From assembly GCA_012033205.1 (NCBI GenBank), contig JAAUSO010000071.1, forward strand, positions 1 to 33,143: a stretch of 33,143 nucleotides of DNA, given 5' to 3'. Positions within the stretch are counted from its first letter, which is position 1. Every line of letters starts with the position of its first letter. This DNA is from Richelia sp. SL_2_1 (GTDB taxonomy: Bacteria > Cyanobacteriota > Cyanobacteriia > Cyanobacteriales > Nostocaceae). The position numbers and the translations under genes are program-made. Shown in pieces: positions 15,906 to 25,474 of this stretch. The notes below the pieces were generated by a model. It had not been told where the DNA came from. It saw only the letters and a list, made by a program, of their open reading frames with translations, and ran no database searches.

Positions 15906-18900
15906 ATGAAAAATTTCAGTTTAAATAAGCGAGATTTTATATTAACTGCTTGCGGTGCTGTAACAGTATTACCTACAGTTAGTGTATCGGCACAAAGTAT
16001 AGTTATTCAAAAGCAGCCTGTAGATTTGGATTTACCGGAATTGAATTTAGGAGTAGAAGATGATAGCGAAGCCTTATTTTCACCACCAATTAGTCAACCG
16101 GAAGCAGAAAATAGGGAGCAGAAAGTAGAGGGGAGTAATTCTGATAGTTTATCTTTGACGGTTGAAGAAGATAACCAGCAAAATCAAAATTCTTCTGTTC
16201 CTTTATCCCTGGTTAACCAAGTTAGTATGATTACTCCTCAAGCTGGGGTAATTAATACCAAAACGACGAATATCACGATTGGGCACCATCCGGAAGCCAA
16301 AGTCGAGGTAAGAGTGAATGGGAAGGCTATAGATAATACTATTAGCAGTTACACTCACAAAGACGAATCACAACAGCTTCATACTCAAATTTGGTATAAC
16401 GTTCCTTTATCTGAAGGTGAAAACACGATTACTGCTCAAGCTCAAGGAGGTAATCCTGTTAGCGTTAAAGTCATTGTTGAGCAGCAAACAGCCAAGATTT
16501 CCCTTAATCCAGTCGGAGAACCCAGCATCCCCGCTGACGGACGTTCTAATATTGATTTTCAAGGTAAAATTACTGACGAAAATGGTAATTTAATTAATCA
16601 AGATTTCATAGTTACTCTAAGTAGTGATGCCGGTAAATTTATCGGTGCTGACTACAAACCAGATGCACCTGGTTTTCAAGTACTCGCTCGTGGTGGTGAA
16701 TTTACCGCAACTTTACAAGCGGGTAATCAAGCTCAAACGGTAAAAGTCAGCGCTGTCTTGGAAAGTTTGGGGCGAAGAGTATCTCCGCCCCAACTTTCCC
16801 CTAGTATCTACAGTAAAAATACTTCTCCTCATCTCGATTCAGCAGCAGTTACATATATTGAATTCGTGACTAATTTACGTTCTTCCTTAGCCACAGGAAC
16901 GGTAAATTTAAGGATTGGAGCCGGTGGTAGCGACTACTGGGGTAGTTTTCGCGATTTTGTTAAACCCGAAGAGATTGACAAAGGTACAACTGTAGATTTA
17001 GATGCAGCGGTTTTTGCCACAGGTAAAGTTGGAGAATGGTTATTTACGGGAGCTTATAATAGCGATCGCCCTTTGAATCAAGATTGTAATGGTGACAATC
17101 GGCTTTTCGGGGGAATTCAATCCTGTGAAAAACAATATCCAGTTTACGGTGATGATTCGACGGTTACTAGTACCGCTCCTTCCATAGACAGCGTTTATGC
17201 TCGTATCGAACGTAATCCCAATATCAAGGGAGCGGAAGCCGATTATTTGATGTGGGGTGATTATAATACTCAAGAATTTGCTAGACAATCCCAACTTTAT
17301 ACCGCTACCACCAGACAACTCCACGGCTTTAAAAGCAACTTTAATATTGGTAATTTACAAGTAACTGGATTATTTGCCAATAATATCCAAGGTTTCCAAC
17401 GAGATACTATTACTCCTAATGGAACTAGCGGTTACTATTTTGTTTCTCGCCGCTCAGTAATTCCCGGTAGTGAAAGCGTGTTTATTGAAGCAGAAGAAAT
17501 TAATCGTCCCGGTACGGTAATCAAACGTCAGCCTTTATATCGCGGCTCCGATTATGAAATTGATTATGACAGAGGGACAATTTTATTCCGTCGTCCGATT
17601 CTTGCTACCGAATTAAATCCTTTACAAACAAGTTTAGTCAATCGGATTGTAGTCACTTATCAAAACGAAGCTGGGGAAGACAGTCAACTTTACGGGGGTA
17701 GACTGCAATATAACTTGAGAAATGGCAATAGTAATGTTGATAAAACAGCATTTTTAGGAGCTAGTTATTTAAAAGAAAACCAAGGAACGCAGGATTTTCA
17801 ACTTTACGGAATCGATTTCTACGCTCCCTTTGCATCGGGTTCCATCATTGGGGAATATGCGCGATCGCAACACAATACTTTCAACTTCGGTGATGTCAGT
17901 GGTTCTGCTTACCGTATAGAAGCAAATAGTAACATTAGTGAAAGCTTTCAAGGACAAGCTTATTACCGTTCGGTGACGGAAAATTTTGCCAATAATGCCA
18001 CCTGGAGTTTTGCACCGGGACAAACTCGTTACGGTGCCAACATTACCGCTAAAGTTACTGATACAACTAGTCTTCAGCTAGGTTACGACCACGAAGAAAA
18101 TTTCGGTATTGCTGCCGCCGAACAAACCCAATTTTTCGACTTATTCAACCCCCAGCCTCTACCGATACCAGGAAGTAAAATTGATAACTCTTTATCTACA
18201 TTCAAAGCAGGAATTCAGCAAAAAATTGGTGAATCAGATGTCAAAGTTGAATACGTCAATCGTTCCCGTGAAGATAGAGTTAATAACCAGTTTGAGGGAA
18301 CCGCTAATCAACTAGTATCGAGTCTCAACCTTCCATTAACACAGAGTCTAAATTTCCGCGCTCAAAACGAACTCAACCTCAACGAAAATGACCCTCTTTA
18401 TCCCAATCGTACCACCCTGGGTTTAGACTGGGCGCTATACCCTGGTGTGACAATGCGACTAGCCCATCAATTCTTTGATGGTGGTTTGTTAAAAGGTAAT
18501 AACATTACTAGTTTAGATACTCTTGTCGAACATAAATTTACAGAAGATACCACCATCAACGGACGCTACTCGATTCTTTCCGGTATCGACGGCATGAACG
18601 ATCAAGGTACCATAGGCTTAAATCACCGTCTTCGTCTCGCACCTGGATTCAAACTAGATTTAGGTTACGAAAGGGTATTTAACGATATTTTCGGTAATTC
18701 TGCGACAGGTATCAGATTTGCCCAACCTTATGCAACCGGACAAAGTGCTTCTTCCCTAGGTTTATTTCAAGGAAGTACTTACAGCATCGGCATGGAATAC
18801 ACCGATAATCCCAACTTCAACGCTAATGCTCGCTTTGAATATCGTGATGGGAATCAGAGCAACAATACAGTAATTACCGCAGGAGCATCTGGCAAAATAA

Positions 18901-19556
18901 CACCAGCATTAACCGCAGCAGTACGGTACAAACAAGCTGGTGGAGCAAATCAACTGTTAGAGGGACTTGCAGATACAGCTAATCTCCGCCTTGGTTTAGC
19001 ATATCGCGACCCCAACAGCGACAAATTCAACGCTTTACTCAAATACGAATATCGGCAAAATCCTTCCATAACACCCGATACCTTATTATCCGGTAGTGGA
19101 AATGGTTCCATAGACCATCTTTTTTCCGCAGAAGCCATCTACGCACCCAGTTGGCAATGGGAATTATACGGAAAATATGCTTTCCGTAATAGTAGTAGTT
19201 ATTTAGCAAATAATTTTACTAATACCAGCAGCGTCAACCTAGCACAATTACGGGCAAATTATCAATTAGGGTATCGTACCGATTTAGCGATTGAAGGACG
19301 CTGGATTGGTCAACCAAGCGAAGATTACAGCGAATTTGGTGTAGCGGTAGAAGCTGGATATTATTTAACACCAGATTTTCGTGTTGGTGTCGGTTATGCC
19401 TTTGGAAGCGCCGACGATCGCGATTTTACAGGTTATCGTTCTGCGGGAGGTCCCTATCTCAACGTCAGCTTCAAGGTAAATGAATTATTTGGTGGTTTCG
19501 GAAGACAAAGAGTAGCACCACCACAGCAAGAAGAATCTTTAACAGGTCAAAGGTAA
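15906..19556 (+). CDS. Large outer-membrane beta-barrel protein with Ig-like domains
   Basis: This 1216-residue exported protein has a signal peptide ending near VSVSA-QS (residue ~30). A Ser/Gln/Glu-rich linker (35-95) is followed by two Ig-like domains: ~95-195 (glucodextranase/Big-like, VEVRVNGKAI ... LSEGENTITAQA) and ~196-290 (invasin/Big_1-like, IPADGRSNIDFQGKITDENGN ... FTATLQAG). From ~310 to the end there are alternating amphipathic strands rich in Tyr, Asn and Gly, typical of an outer-membrane barrel (FRVGVGYAFGS near the end). The motif YRGSDYEIDYDRGTILFRRPI recurs in large barrel proteins that accompany DUF11 proteins. No TonB box or plug domain was found. A strong ribosome-binding site (GGGGGAGG) precedes ATG 15906. 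Probable function: an outer-membrane anchor or exporter for the flanking DUF11 proteins; this is inferred from gene order. Confidence 0.78.
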   Translation: MKNFSLNKRDFILTACGAVTVLPTVSVSAQSIVIQKQPVDLDLPELNLGVEDDSEALFSPPISQPEAENREQKVEGSNSDSLSLTVEEDNQQNQNSSVPLSLVNQVSMITPQAGVINTKTTNITIGHHPEAKVEVRVNGKAIDNTISSYTHKDESQQLHTQIWYNVPLSEGENTITAQAQGGNPVSVKVIVEQQTAKISLNPVGEPSIPADGRSNIDFQGKITDENGNLINQDFIVTLSSDAGKFIGADYKPDAPGFQVLARGGEFTATLQAGNQAQTVKVSAVLESLGRRVSPPQLSPSIYSKNTSPHLDSAAVTYIEFVTNLRSSLATGTVNLRIGAGGSDYWGSFRDFVKPEEIDKGTTVDLDAAVFATGKVGEWLFTGAYNSDRPLNQDCNGDNRLFGGIQSCEKQYPVYGDDSTVTSTAPSIDSVYARIERNPNIKGAEADYLMWGDYNTQEFARQSQLYTATTRQLHGFKSNFNIGNLQVTGLFANNIQGFQRDTITPNGTSGYYFVSRRSVIPGSESVFIEAEEINRPGTVIKRQPLYRGSDYEIDYDRGTILFRRPILATELNPLQTSLVNRIVVTYQNEAGEDSQLYGGRLQYNLRNGNSNVDKTAFLGASYLKENQGTQDFQLYGIDFYAPFASGSIIGEYARSQHNTFNFGDVSGSAYRIEANSNISESFQGQAYYRSVTENFANNATWSFAPGQTRYGANITAKVTDTTSLQLGYDHEENFGIAAAEQTQFFDLFNPQPLPIPGSKIDNSLSTFKAGIQQKIGESDVKVEYVNRSREDRVNNQFEGTANQLVSSLNLPLTQSLNFRAQNELNLNENDPLYPNRTTLGLDWALYPGVTMRLAHQFFDGGLLKGNNITSLDTLVEHKFTEDTTINGRYSILSGIDGMNDQGTIGLNHRLRLAPGFKLDLGYERVFNDIFGNSATGIRFAQPYATGQSASSLGLFQGSTYSIGMEYTDNPNFNANARFEYRDGNQSNNTVITAGASGKITPALTAAVRYKQAGGANQLLEGLADTANLRLGLAYRDPNSDKFNALLKYEYRQNPSITPDTLLSGSGNGSIDHLFSAEAIYAPSWQWELYGKYAFRNSSSYLANNFTNTSSVNLAQLRANYQLGYRTDLAIEGRWIGQPSEDYSEFGVAVEAGYYLTPDFRVGVGYAFGSADDRDFTGYRSAGGPYLNVSFKVNELFGGFGRQRVAPPQQEESLTGQR

Positions 19557-19637
19557 GAGGTTAAAGGTTAAAGGTTAAAGGTTAGAGGTTAAAGGTACAA
19601 AAAATAACTGTCAACTGTCAACTGTCAACTGTCAACT
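19557..19637. repeat. Two heptamer tandem repeats (GGTTAAA and AACTGTC types)
   Basis: At 19557-19594 the word GGTTAAA, with one GGTTAGA variant, repeats about five times. At 19606-19637 the word AACTGTC repeats four and a half times exactly, ending four bases before the ATG at 19642. Together they fill the gap between the barrel gene and the next DUF11 gene. The AACTGTC word is the same as that at 7251-7298. Confidence 0.85.
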
Positions 19638-19641
19638 AATT

Positions 19642-22256
19642 ATGAAATCATCATTTAAATCTAAACTAATTCGTAGTTTAATCCTATTATTTACAACTTG
19701 TAGCTATCAAAGTTTACTGTTACTAATTCAAGTAAATTTTTCTCAAGTTGCAGCCCAAACCATAACAAGATTATGCGCTGTTCCTGGTAAAGATGGACCG
19801 GGGAATAATGTAAATGGTGTTATTAATACCTATTATCCTGGTACGGCGAATGTGAATGCTGGTGCAACTTCCATCCCCGTGGGAACTCCCACAGGTGCAT
19901 CAATACCAATTCAACCAGGGGATTTGTTATTAGTTATCCAAATGCAGGGAGCAGATATTGATTCGAGTAATACTAATGCTTACGGAGATGGACAACCCGG
20001 TGGTTCTGATGATAATCTGACCAACTTTACACCTCCCTCACCGACTGGGGCTAGTGGTAATCTGAATAACACTAACTTTACCGCTGGTAATTATGAATAC
20101 GTAGTTGCTACCGGAGCCGTTGCTGGTGGTTCAGTGACAATTCAAGGAACGGGTGCAGGAGGAGGACTAATTAATCCCTATAACAATGCTGCTTTCGGTA
20201 CCCAAGGACAAAGAACTTATCAGGTAATTCGCGTACCGCAATATTCTAGCGCCACTATTACTTCAGGATTGACAGCAAGTCCTTGGAATGGTTCTAGTGG
20301 TGGTATTTTAGTTTATGATGTTGCCGGTAACTTAAATTTAGGCGGCGCAGCTGTAGATATTAGCGGAATAGGCTTTCGTGGAGGTGCGGGACGAGAGTTG
20401 GGGGGAGCCGCTGCTTCCACTGGTTATAGACAAACTGATTACAGGACTTTATCAACTGATGATACTAACGGTTCTAAAGGTGAAGGTACTGCCGGTACAC
20501 CCCGATACATATTTAATTCTACAAATAATACTCTAGAAAACACCGGCTTTGAAGGTTATCCCAACGGTTCCTCGGCTCGTGGCGCACCGGGTAACGCTGG
20601 TGGTGGCGGTACAGATGGCGATCCTTTGGGAAGATTCCGCTTCCCTAACGGTGAAAATACCGGGGGTGGTGGTGGTGGTAACGCGGGTGCTGGTGGTCTT
20701 GGTGGTAGAAGCTTTAGCTCTCGATTATTTATTGGTGGTTTTGGCGGTGCGGATTTTCCCTCTACAAGCAATCGTTTGGTATTAGGAGGAGGAGGAGGAG
20801 CGGGAACAACTAACGATGGTTCTGGAAGTCTTCCTAATGGTTTGGCAAGTAGTGGTGCTGCCGGTGGTGGTATGGCTTTGATTCGTACTGGTAGTGTTAG
20901 CGGTAATGGTACTATTAATGCTAACGGTGCCAATGCTTTAAATGTCGGTGTGGATGGAGCCGGTGGTGGTGGTGCTGGTGGTAGTGTAGTAGTATCTGCT
21001 GCGAATAATAGCCTTGCAGGTCTGGCGGTAACTGCTAATGGTGGTAAAGGTGGTGATTCAGTAGCTAATAATCTTCACGGTCCCGGTGGTGGTGGTGGTG
21101 GTGGTATTATCTTCAGTAGCCCCGGTGCCGTAGTTAATGCAAATGGCGGCGCATCAGGTGCTGGTGGCAACCCTGTGAATCCCAATCTCAATTTTGGTGC
21201 AACTTCCGGTAGTAACGGTACTACGAATAATATCGGCAATATTAACGGTGCTAGTTCCGGTGCGGAATGTTTGCCACAATTAACTATTACTAAAACGACT
21301 TCTACACCAAGTCCTATTCTCAAGCCGGGGAAAGCTATTTATACTATTACAGTTGCCAATGCTGCAAATTTATCTACGGCAACTAATGTTAATATATCTG
21401 ACCCTTTACCCAACGGTTTTACTTTTGATGGTTCTACTAATCCCACAATTACTTTAATGGTGGTTCAACTCGTACTACTATTAGCAATCCAACTGATGGT
21501 GCAACCGTTGCCAATTTTGGTACTTTTAATATTGCTAGTGGTGGTAGTGTTGCCATTACTTTTAGCACCAATATCAACGAAAATGTACCCAACGGAGAAT
21601 ATAATAATCCCGCAATTGCAACTTATTTAGACCCCACTCGTACCACACCAGATGGAACAACAAGTGTAAATTATGACGCGGCAACAATTGGGGAGGAAGT
21701 GATAGTTGGTTCCCCAATTCCCACCGAGCCGGAACGTTTACGCGGGCTGAAAAGGATTACCAACGTATACAGAAACGGCGTTCCCATCAGCGGCATTAAC
21801 TTTGATTCCTTTATTGATAACCCCAACGACCCTATTGACAATTTACCAGGTTGGTTTCAACTTTCACCAGTGGGAGTATTTGATATTAGTCCGCAATTAC
21901 CTTTAGAAATCGGTGACGAAGTAGAATATACTATGTATTTCCTTGCTGATGGTAATCGACCAGTAGAAAATGTGAGATTTTGCGATTCTATCCCCAACGG
22001 AACCAGCTTTGTTCCCAATAGTTTTGGTTCCGGTACAGGTATTTCTGTAAATTTAGCAAATACAATTACAGCTAATACGAATAATACTGATGGTGATAAT
22101 GGTAATTTTTTCGCTCCAGGAACTCAACTTCCCCCGAATAACTTCTGTCCCAATCAAGATAATTCCACAGGTGTAGTAATTGTCAATCTCGGTACTATTA
22201 ACCATACCCTTGGTACAAATTTTGGTTTTATCCGCTTTAGAGTCAAAGTCGATTAA
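19642..22256 (+). CDS. Exported glycine-rich DUF11 surface protein, single-base frameshift
   Basis: Restoring one T in the T run at 21453-21455 turns ...NPTITLMVVQL into ...NPTITFNGGSTRTTISNP and joins two frames into an 871-residue protein. A signal peptide is at the N-terminus (hydrophobic ~11-30, cleavage near VAAQ). Residues ~40-220 are a beta-rich region (TRLCAVPGKDGPG ... QPGDLLLVIQMQGADID). Residues ~240-530 are extremely Gly/Asn/Ser-rich with GGGGG runs, as in flexible or beta-helical surface proteins. A DUF11 domain (TITKTTSTPSPILKPGKAIYTITVANAANLSTATNVNISDPLP) follows, then a second DUF11-like domain to the end. There is no sorting signal or anchor. It follows the barrel gene by 85 bases made of tandem repeats, and lacks a ribosome-binding site. 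Probable extracellular matrix or adhesin-like partner of the barrel; substrate or ligand unknown. Confidence 0.82.
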
Positions 22257-22445
22257 TCTTCTAATATTATGTGCGCTTAAACACTTATCATGCCTGTGAG
22301 GATGGGTAAAGGGTAATTAAAATCCGTGTAATCCGTGTAATCCTTTTTAATCCGTGATTAGAATGGGTAATAGAAAATTACTAAACTTTTATGTTGCTGG
22401 TAATCTAGTGACAGGCACTCTGACCTGTCCTAAAATTAAGCTTAA

Positions 22446-22649
22446 CTACATTTCATCGGGAATCACCCATTTAGGCGGTTCCGATAACTTCTTCATTCTG
22501 GCAATTTCAGCAATTTCGAGCATTTTTTCTAAAGAAGTATCTTGGATAAACTGTGATGCTTGGTCTCTATACTCAATATTGGGACATTTATCTCCCAAAA
22601 CACAACCGTTAACACAAGCTTGAGCGCAATTAATTTTTTGTTCTTCCAT
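22446..22649 (-). CDS. Small Cys-rich cytoplasmic protein
   Basis: This 67-residue protein carries four cysteines in its first third (CAQACVNGCVLGDKC: C8, C12, C16, C22), a spacing suited to binding a metal or Fe-S cluster. It continues with a helix (FIQDTSLEKMLEIAEIARMKKL) and ends EPPKWVIPDEM. There is no signal peptide or membrane segment. A good ribosome-binding site (GGGGAG) precedes ATG 22647-22649. It does not match a named family that I can recall. It is alone on the minus strand between the surface cluster and the amino-acid transporter. Real gene: likely. Metal binding: inferred from cysteine spacing only. Confidence 0.75.
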   Translation of the reverse strand: MEEQKINCAQACVNGCVLGDKCPNIEYRDQASQFIQDTSLEKMLEIAEIARMKKLSEPPKWVIPDEM

Positions 22650-23011
22650 AGCGAACTCCCCTCTTTACTAATACTTTTATAAAACAGATATTAGCTTCTG
22701 GATAAATATTAACGCGCATTCCGATTTTGGTTTACAAGAGTTAGGAGTTAGGAGTTTTGAGTTAGGAGTTTTGAGTTTTGAGTTAGGAGTTTTGAGTTTT
22801 GAGTTAGGAGTATTTGTAGAGACGGGGCGTATTGGTACGTCTGTACAGGAGTTAAGATTTGTCAGATTCTATTGATTTACAACCCACGGAGGTGGGTTTC
22901 GTTTGTGTAGCTGCGGTTTAAACCGCCGGATACTCTCTAAACCACCCAATGCAATATCATTAAATATTAGATATTAGATATTAGATATTAAATATTAGAT
23001 ATTAAACTTTT
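22650..23011. repeat. Repeat-filled intergenic region
   Basis: This 360-base gap is mostly repeats. From 22736 to 22811 the words GAGTTAG and GAGTTTT alternate with a 7-base step. At 22881-22898 there is a hairpin AACCCAC-GGAG-GTGGGTT, followed at 22913-22926 by a perfect palindrome GCGGTTTAAACCGC; this CCACGGAGGTGGGTTTCGTTTGTGTAG type is, as I recall, dispersed in filamentous cyanobacteria. At 22964-23005 the word ATTAGAT repeats about six times. On the minus strand the hairpins could also stop transcription from the permease gene. Confidence 0.75.
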
Positions 23012-23926
23012 TCATCTCTCTTTAATCTGCACGCTTCTATTAAACAAGTTCATAATCAAGGAAATAATTAAACTAAATGTGAGATAGGTCAGCATGATTA
23101 ATATCATTACTTCTACCGCTTTTCCTGTTTGATTAAAAGTAGTTGAAGCAACAAAATAAATATCGGGATAACCAATCGCGATCGCTAAACTCGAATTTTT
23201 AGTTAAGTTTAAATACTGACTTGTTAATGGTGGAATAATCACCCGTAATGCTTGGGGAAATATTACCAATCGCATTATCAAACCGGGTTTTAAACCTAAT
23301 GAACGCGCCGCTTCCCATTGCCCTTTTGATACCGATTGAATTCCACCGCGAACAATTTCGGCAATAAATGCACCAGTATAAAAAGTTAAACCGATTAATA
23401 AAGCAGCTAATTCTGAAGAAAATCTGAATCCTAAAACTTCTAAACCATCTTGACTCAGATAAATTAATCCTCCTAAAGACATTCTATTATTTACATTAGG
23501 AAAACTTAAAAAAACAGCAGAATACCAAAATAATAATTGCAAAAGTAACGGTGTATTGCGAAATATTTCCACATAAACTAAGGCAATATTTCTTACTAAC
23601 CAATTATCGGAAAGCCTTGCTATCCCAGCACTTATACCGACAATGGTAGTAAAGATAATTCCCGCGATAGCCACTCGCAAAGTGTTTAGTAAACCTATCC
23701 ACAAAGCACGACTATAACTGTCAGTCGGTTGATAATTAATCGGAGTTTCTCCAATATCAAAAGACGCTTCTTGTTGGAGAAAATCAAATCCAAATTCAAT
23801 ACCCAACTGTTGTAAATTACGAGTCACATTAATCCATAAAACCATTGCGATCGCGATTGCTAGAATTACAGCAATAACTTGTGTCGCAATCTGCCAAAAC
23901 CTCCTATCGCGCCAAAATGACATCAT
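23012..23926 (-). CDS. natG: Amino-acid ABC transporter permease (NatG/AapQ type)
   Basis: This 304-residue inner-membrane permease belongs to the polar amino-acid (His/Glu/Gln/Arg) uptake family. It has an N-terminal helix (IATQVIAVILAIAIAMVLWI), a short periplasmic stretch (DSYSRALWIGLLNTLRVAI begins the transport domain) and the core helices. The cytoplasmic coupling loop is EAARSLGLKPGLIMRLVIFPQALRVIIPPL, the EAA loop that contacts the ATPase. The following YLNLTKNSSLAIAIGYPD is characteristic of this subfamily. In Anabaena the N-II system has NatF-NatG-NatH; here only the binding protein lies upstream and neither NatH nor an ATPase is downstream. They must be elsewhere or absent. The gene lies 70 bases after the binding-protein gene, with a heptamer repeat between them; co-transcription is likely. 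The symbol is by family resemblance. Confidence 0.85.
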   Translation of the reverse strand: MMSFWRDRRFWQIATQVIAVILAIAIAMVLWINVTRNLQQLGIEFGFDFLQQEASFDIGETPINYQPTDSYSRALWIGLLNTLRVAIAGIIFTTIVGISAGIARLSDNWLVRNIALVYVEIFRNTPLLLQLLFWYSAVFLSFPNVNNRMSLGGLIYLSQDGLEVLGFRFSSELAALLIGLTFYTGAFIAEIVRGGIQSVSKGQWEAARSLGLKPGLIMRLVIFPQALRVIIPPLTSQYLNLTKNSSLAIAIGYPDIYFVASTTFNQTGKAVEVMILIMLTYLTFSLIISLIMNLFNRSVQIKER

Positions 23927-23964
23927 CAGTTATCAGTTACCAGTTATCAGTTATCAGTGATCAA
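23927..23964. repeat. Heptamer tandem repeat (CAGTTAT)
   Basis: The 7-base word CAGTTAT (with one CAGTTAC and a CAGTGAT end) repeats about five times in the gap between the permease and binding-protein genes, directly upstream of the permease start codon on the minus strand. No ribosome-binding site separates the repeat from the ATG. Confidence 0.8.
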
Positions 23965-23996
23965 TTATTAATTCTTGTTTGTTTCTTAACAATTCT

Positions 23997-25031
23997 TTAC
24001 CGAAATGGTGGAGAATATAATAAACCGCCTTTTGTCCAAGGTTGATTGCGATTATCGCGGGGTAAATTGAGTTTGGTTTTAGAACCAAGATTGCGATCGT
24101 AGATTTCCCCGTAATTACCGACGTGTTTGATGATTCTGGCACCGAAATCTTTTGTTAAACCAATAGACACACCTAAATCTCCTTCTAATCCCAGTAAACG
24201 CCGAACTTCTGGGTCTTTACTACTAGTTTTTAATTGTTCTACATTCTCAGAGTTAATACCTAATTCTTCAGCTTTAATAATTGTATTTACTACCCATCTT
24301 ACGGTATCTCCCCATTTTGCATCTCCGTCTGCTACTGCTGGAGCTAAGGGTTCTTGTGATAGAGCTTGTTCTAAAATGACGTGTTCTTCTGGTTTGGGTA
24401 AAGTGGTACGTCGGGAAATTAACTGGGATTTATCCGATGTTACTGCATCACAACGTCCTTGTTCATAAGTAGCATAAGCAGTGTTGATATCTTCAAAAAC
24501 TACGGGTTTGTACGTAATTCCCCGCTTACGCATTTGATCGGCTAAATTTTGCTCGTTGGTGGTTCCGGTTTGGGTGCAGATTGCTTTACCTTTAAGGTTT
24601 TCTAAAGATTTAATATTACTATTTTGCCGTACCATCATTCCTTGACCATCGTAAAAAACCACAGGCGCAAAGTCCAAACCTACAGAAGTATCACGACTCA
24701 TCGTCCAAGTAGTATTACGGCTGAGAATGTCTACTTCCCCGGTTTGTACTGCGGTAAATCTTTCCTTAGCGTTGAGATTGCGGAATTCTACAGCATTCGG
24801 ATTATCAAATAAAGCAGCTGCGATTGCACGGCACACATCCACATCAAGCCCGCTGTAATTACCGCTAGCATCAACAAAACTAAAACCGGGTAATTCTCCA
24901 CTAACCCCACAAATTAAGTTATTACGGCTTTTTACAGCATTTAAACGGCTGTTACTTTTTGTCGTTGGTTCCGCAACACAAGCGGACATCGTAAGGAACA
25001 GAGGTATTAGAAGCAAAAGTTTAATACGCAT
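23997..25031 (-). CDS. natF: Amino-acid ABC transporter substrate-binding lipoprotein (NatF/AapJ type)
   Basis: This 344-residue periplasmic binding protein of the polar amino-acid family starts with a lipoprotein signal peptide: a hydrophobic stretch (LLLLIPLFLTMSAC) with lipidation cysteine C18. Family hallmarks follow: GVSGELPGFSFVDASGNYSGLDVDVCRAIAAALF near residue 45, FTAVQTGEVDILSRNTTWTMSRD (ligand contacts) near 90, KAICTQTGTTNEQNLAD near 148, and CDAVTSDKSQL near 193. The C-terminal NYGEIYDRNL matches AapJ-like proteins. It binds an amino acid in the periplasm and hands it to the permease encoded next. In Anabaena the NatF-type system takes up acidic and neutral polar amino acids, and matters for diazotrophic growth; substrate here is inferred. 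The start codon is the ATG at 25029-25031. Frame intact. Confidence 0.9.
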   Translation of the reverse strand: MRIKLLLLIPLFLTMSACVAEPTTKSNSRLNAVKSRNNLICGVSGELPGFSFVDASGNYSGLDVDVCRAIAAALFDNPNAVEFRNLNAKERFTAVQTGEVDILSRNTTWTMSRDTSVGLDFAPVVFYDGQGMMVRQNSNIKSLENLKGKAICTQTGTTNEQNLADQMRKRGITYKPVVFEDINTAYATYEQGRCDAVTSDKSQLISRRTTLPKPEEHVILEQALSQEPLAPAVADGDAKWGDTVRWVVNTIIKAEELGINSENVEQLKTSSKDPEVRRLLGLEGDLGVSIGLTKDFGARIIKHVGNYGEIYDRNLGSKTKLNLPRDNRNQPWTKGGLLYSPPFR

Positions 25032-25474
25032 TGATTATTTATATACGTCATATAAGCGAAATATTGCTTAGTAAACAATATCAGATAGTTCTCAAATCGG
25101 TAAATTCTTTATTTAATATGAATTCAACAGAGTAAAACCAACCATAAAGAAGTCGGGTTTTTTACCTGAAATATCTGTAATCTTATATCTTGCACAGAGC
25201 CGCATAATAAGCAGCTAAATAATAAAAATAACGTAAAGCTGTCATATTTTTAGCCCATTTTAATCAACTTATGCAAATACATAACAAAAATCATCAATTA
25301 GCTTCAAGTATCATATTTATTTACTCCTCAAGAATTAAAAAATCCAAATCACAAGTCCTCTGCCGATAGATTTGCAATATTATGTCAGCGTTTAGAATTA
25401 TTTATTAGTAGAACAACTAAATTTTATAGTAATCTAATAAAGCTATTATTTCTCGGCTAATAATTAGTATTTTT
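25032..25474. other. Intergenic region between divergent natF and metallophosphoesterase
   Basis: No credible gene. At 25148-25162 it contains AGAAGTCGGGTTTTT, an exact inverted copy of the 15 bases at 133-147; this is a short dispersed sequence of cyanobacteria. The rest is AT-rich and must hold both promoters; none could be fixed. Confidence 0.5.

Noticed and set aside
20549-21323. Pro- and Val-rich frames inside the glycine-rich DUF11 gene
   Set aside because: They arise from GGT/GGC glycine codons read in other frames or on the other strand and have no ribosome-binding site.
22354-22623. Plus-strand 89-codon frame opposite the Cys-rich gene
   Set aside because: It is the complement of the better-supported minus-strand gene at 22446-22649, which has a good ribosome-binding site and a patterned Cys motif.
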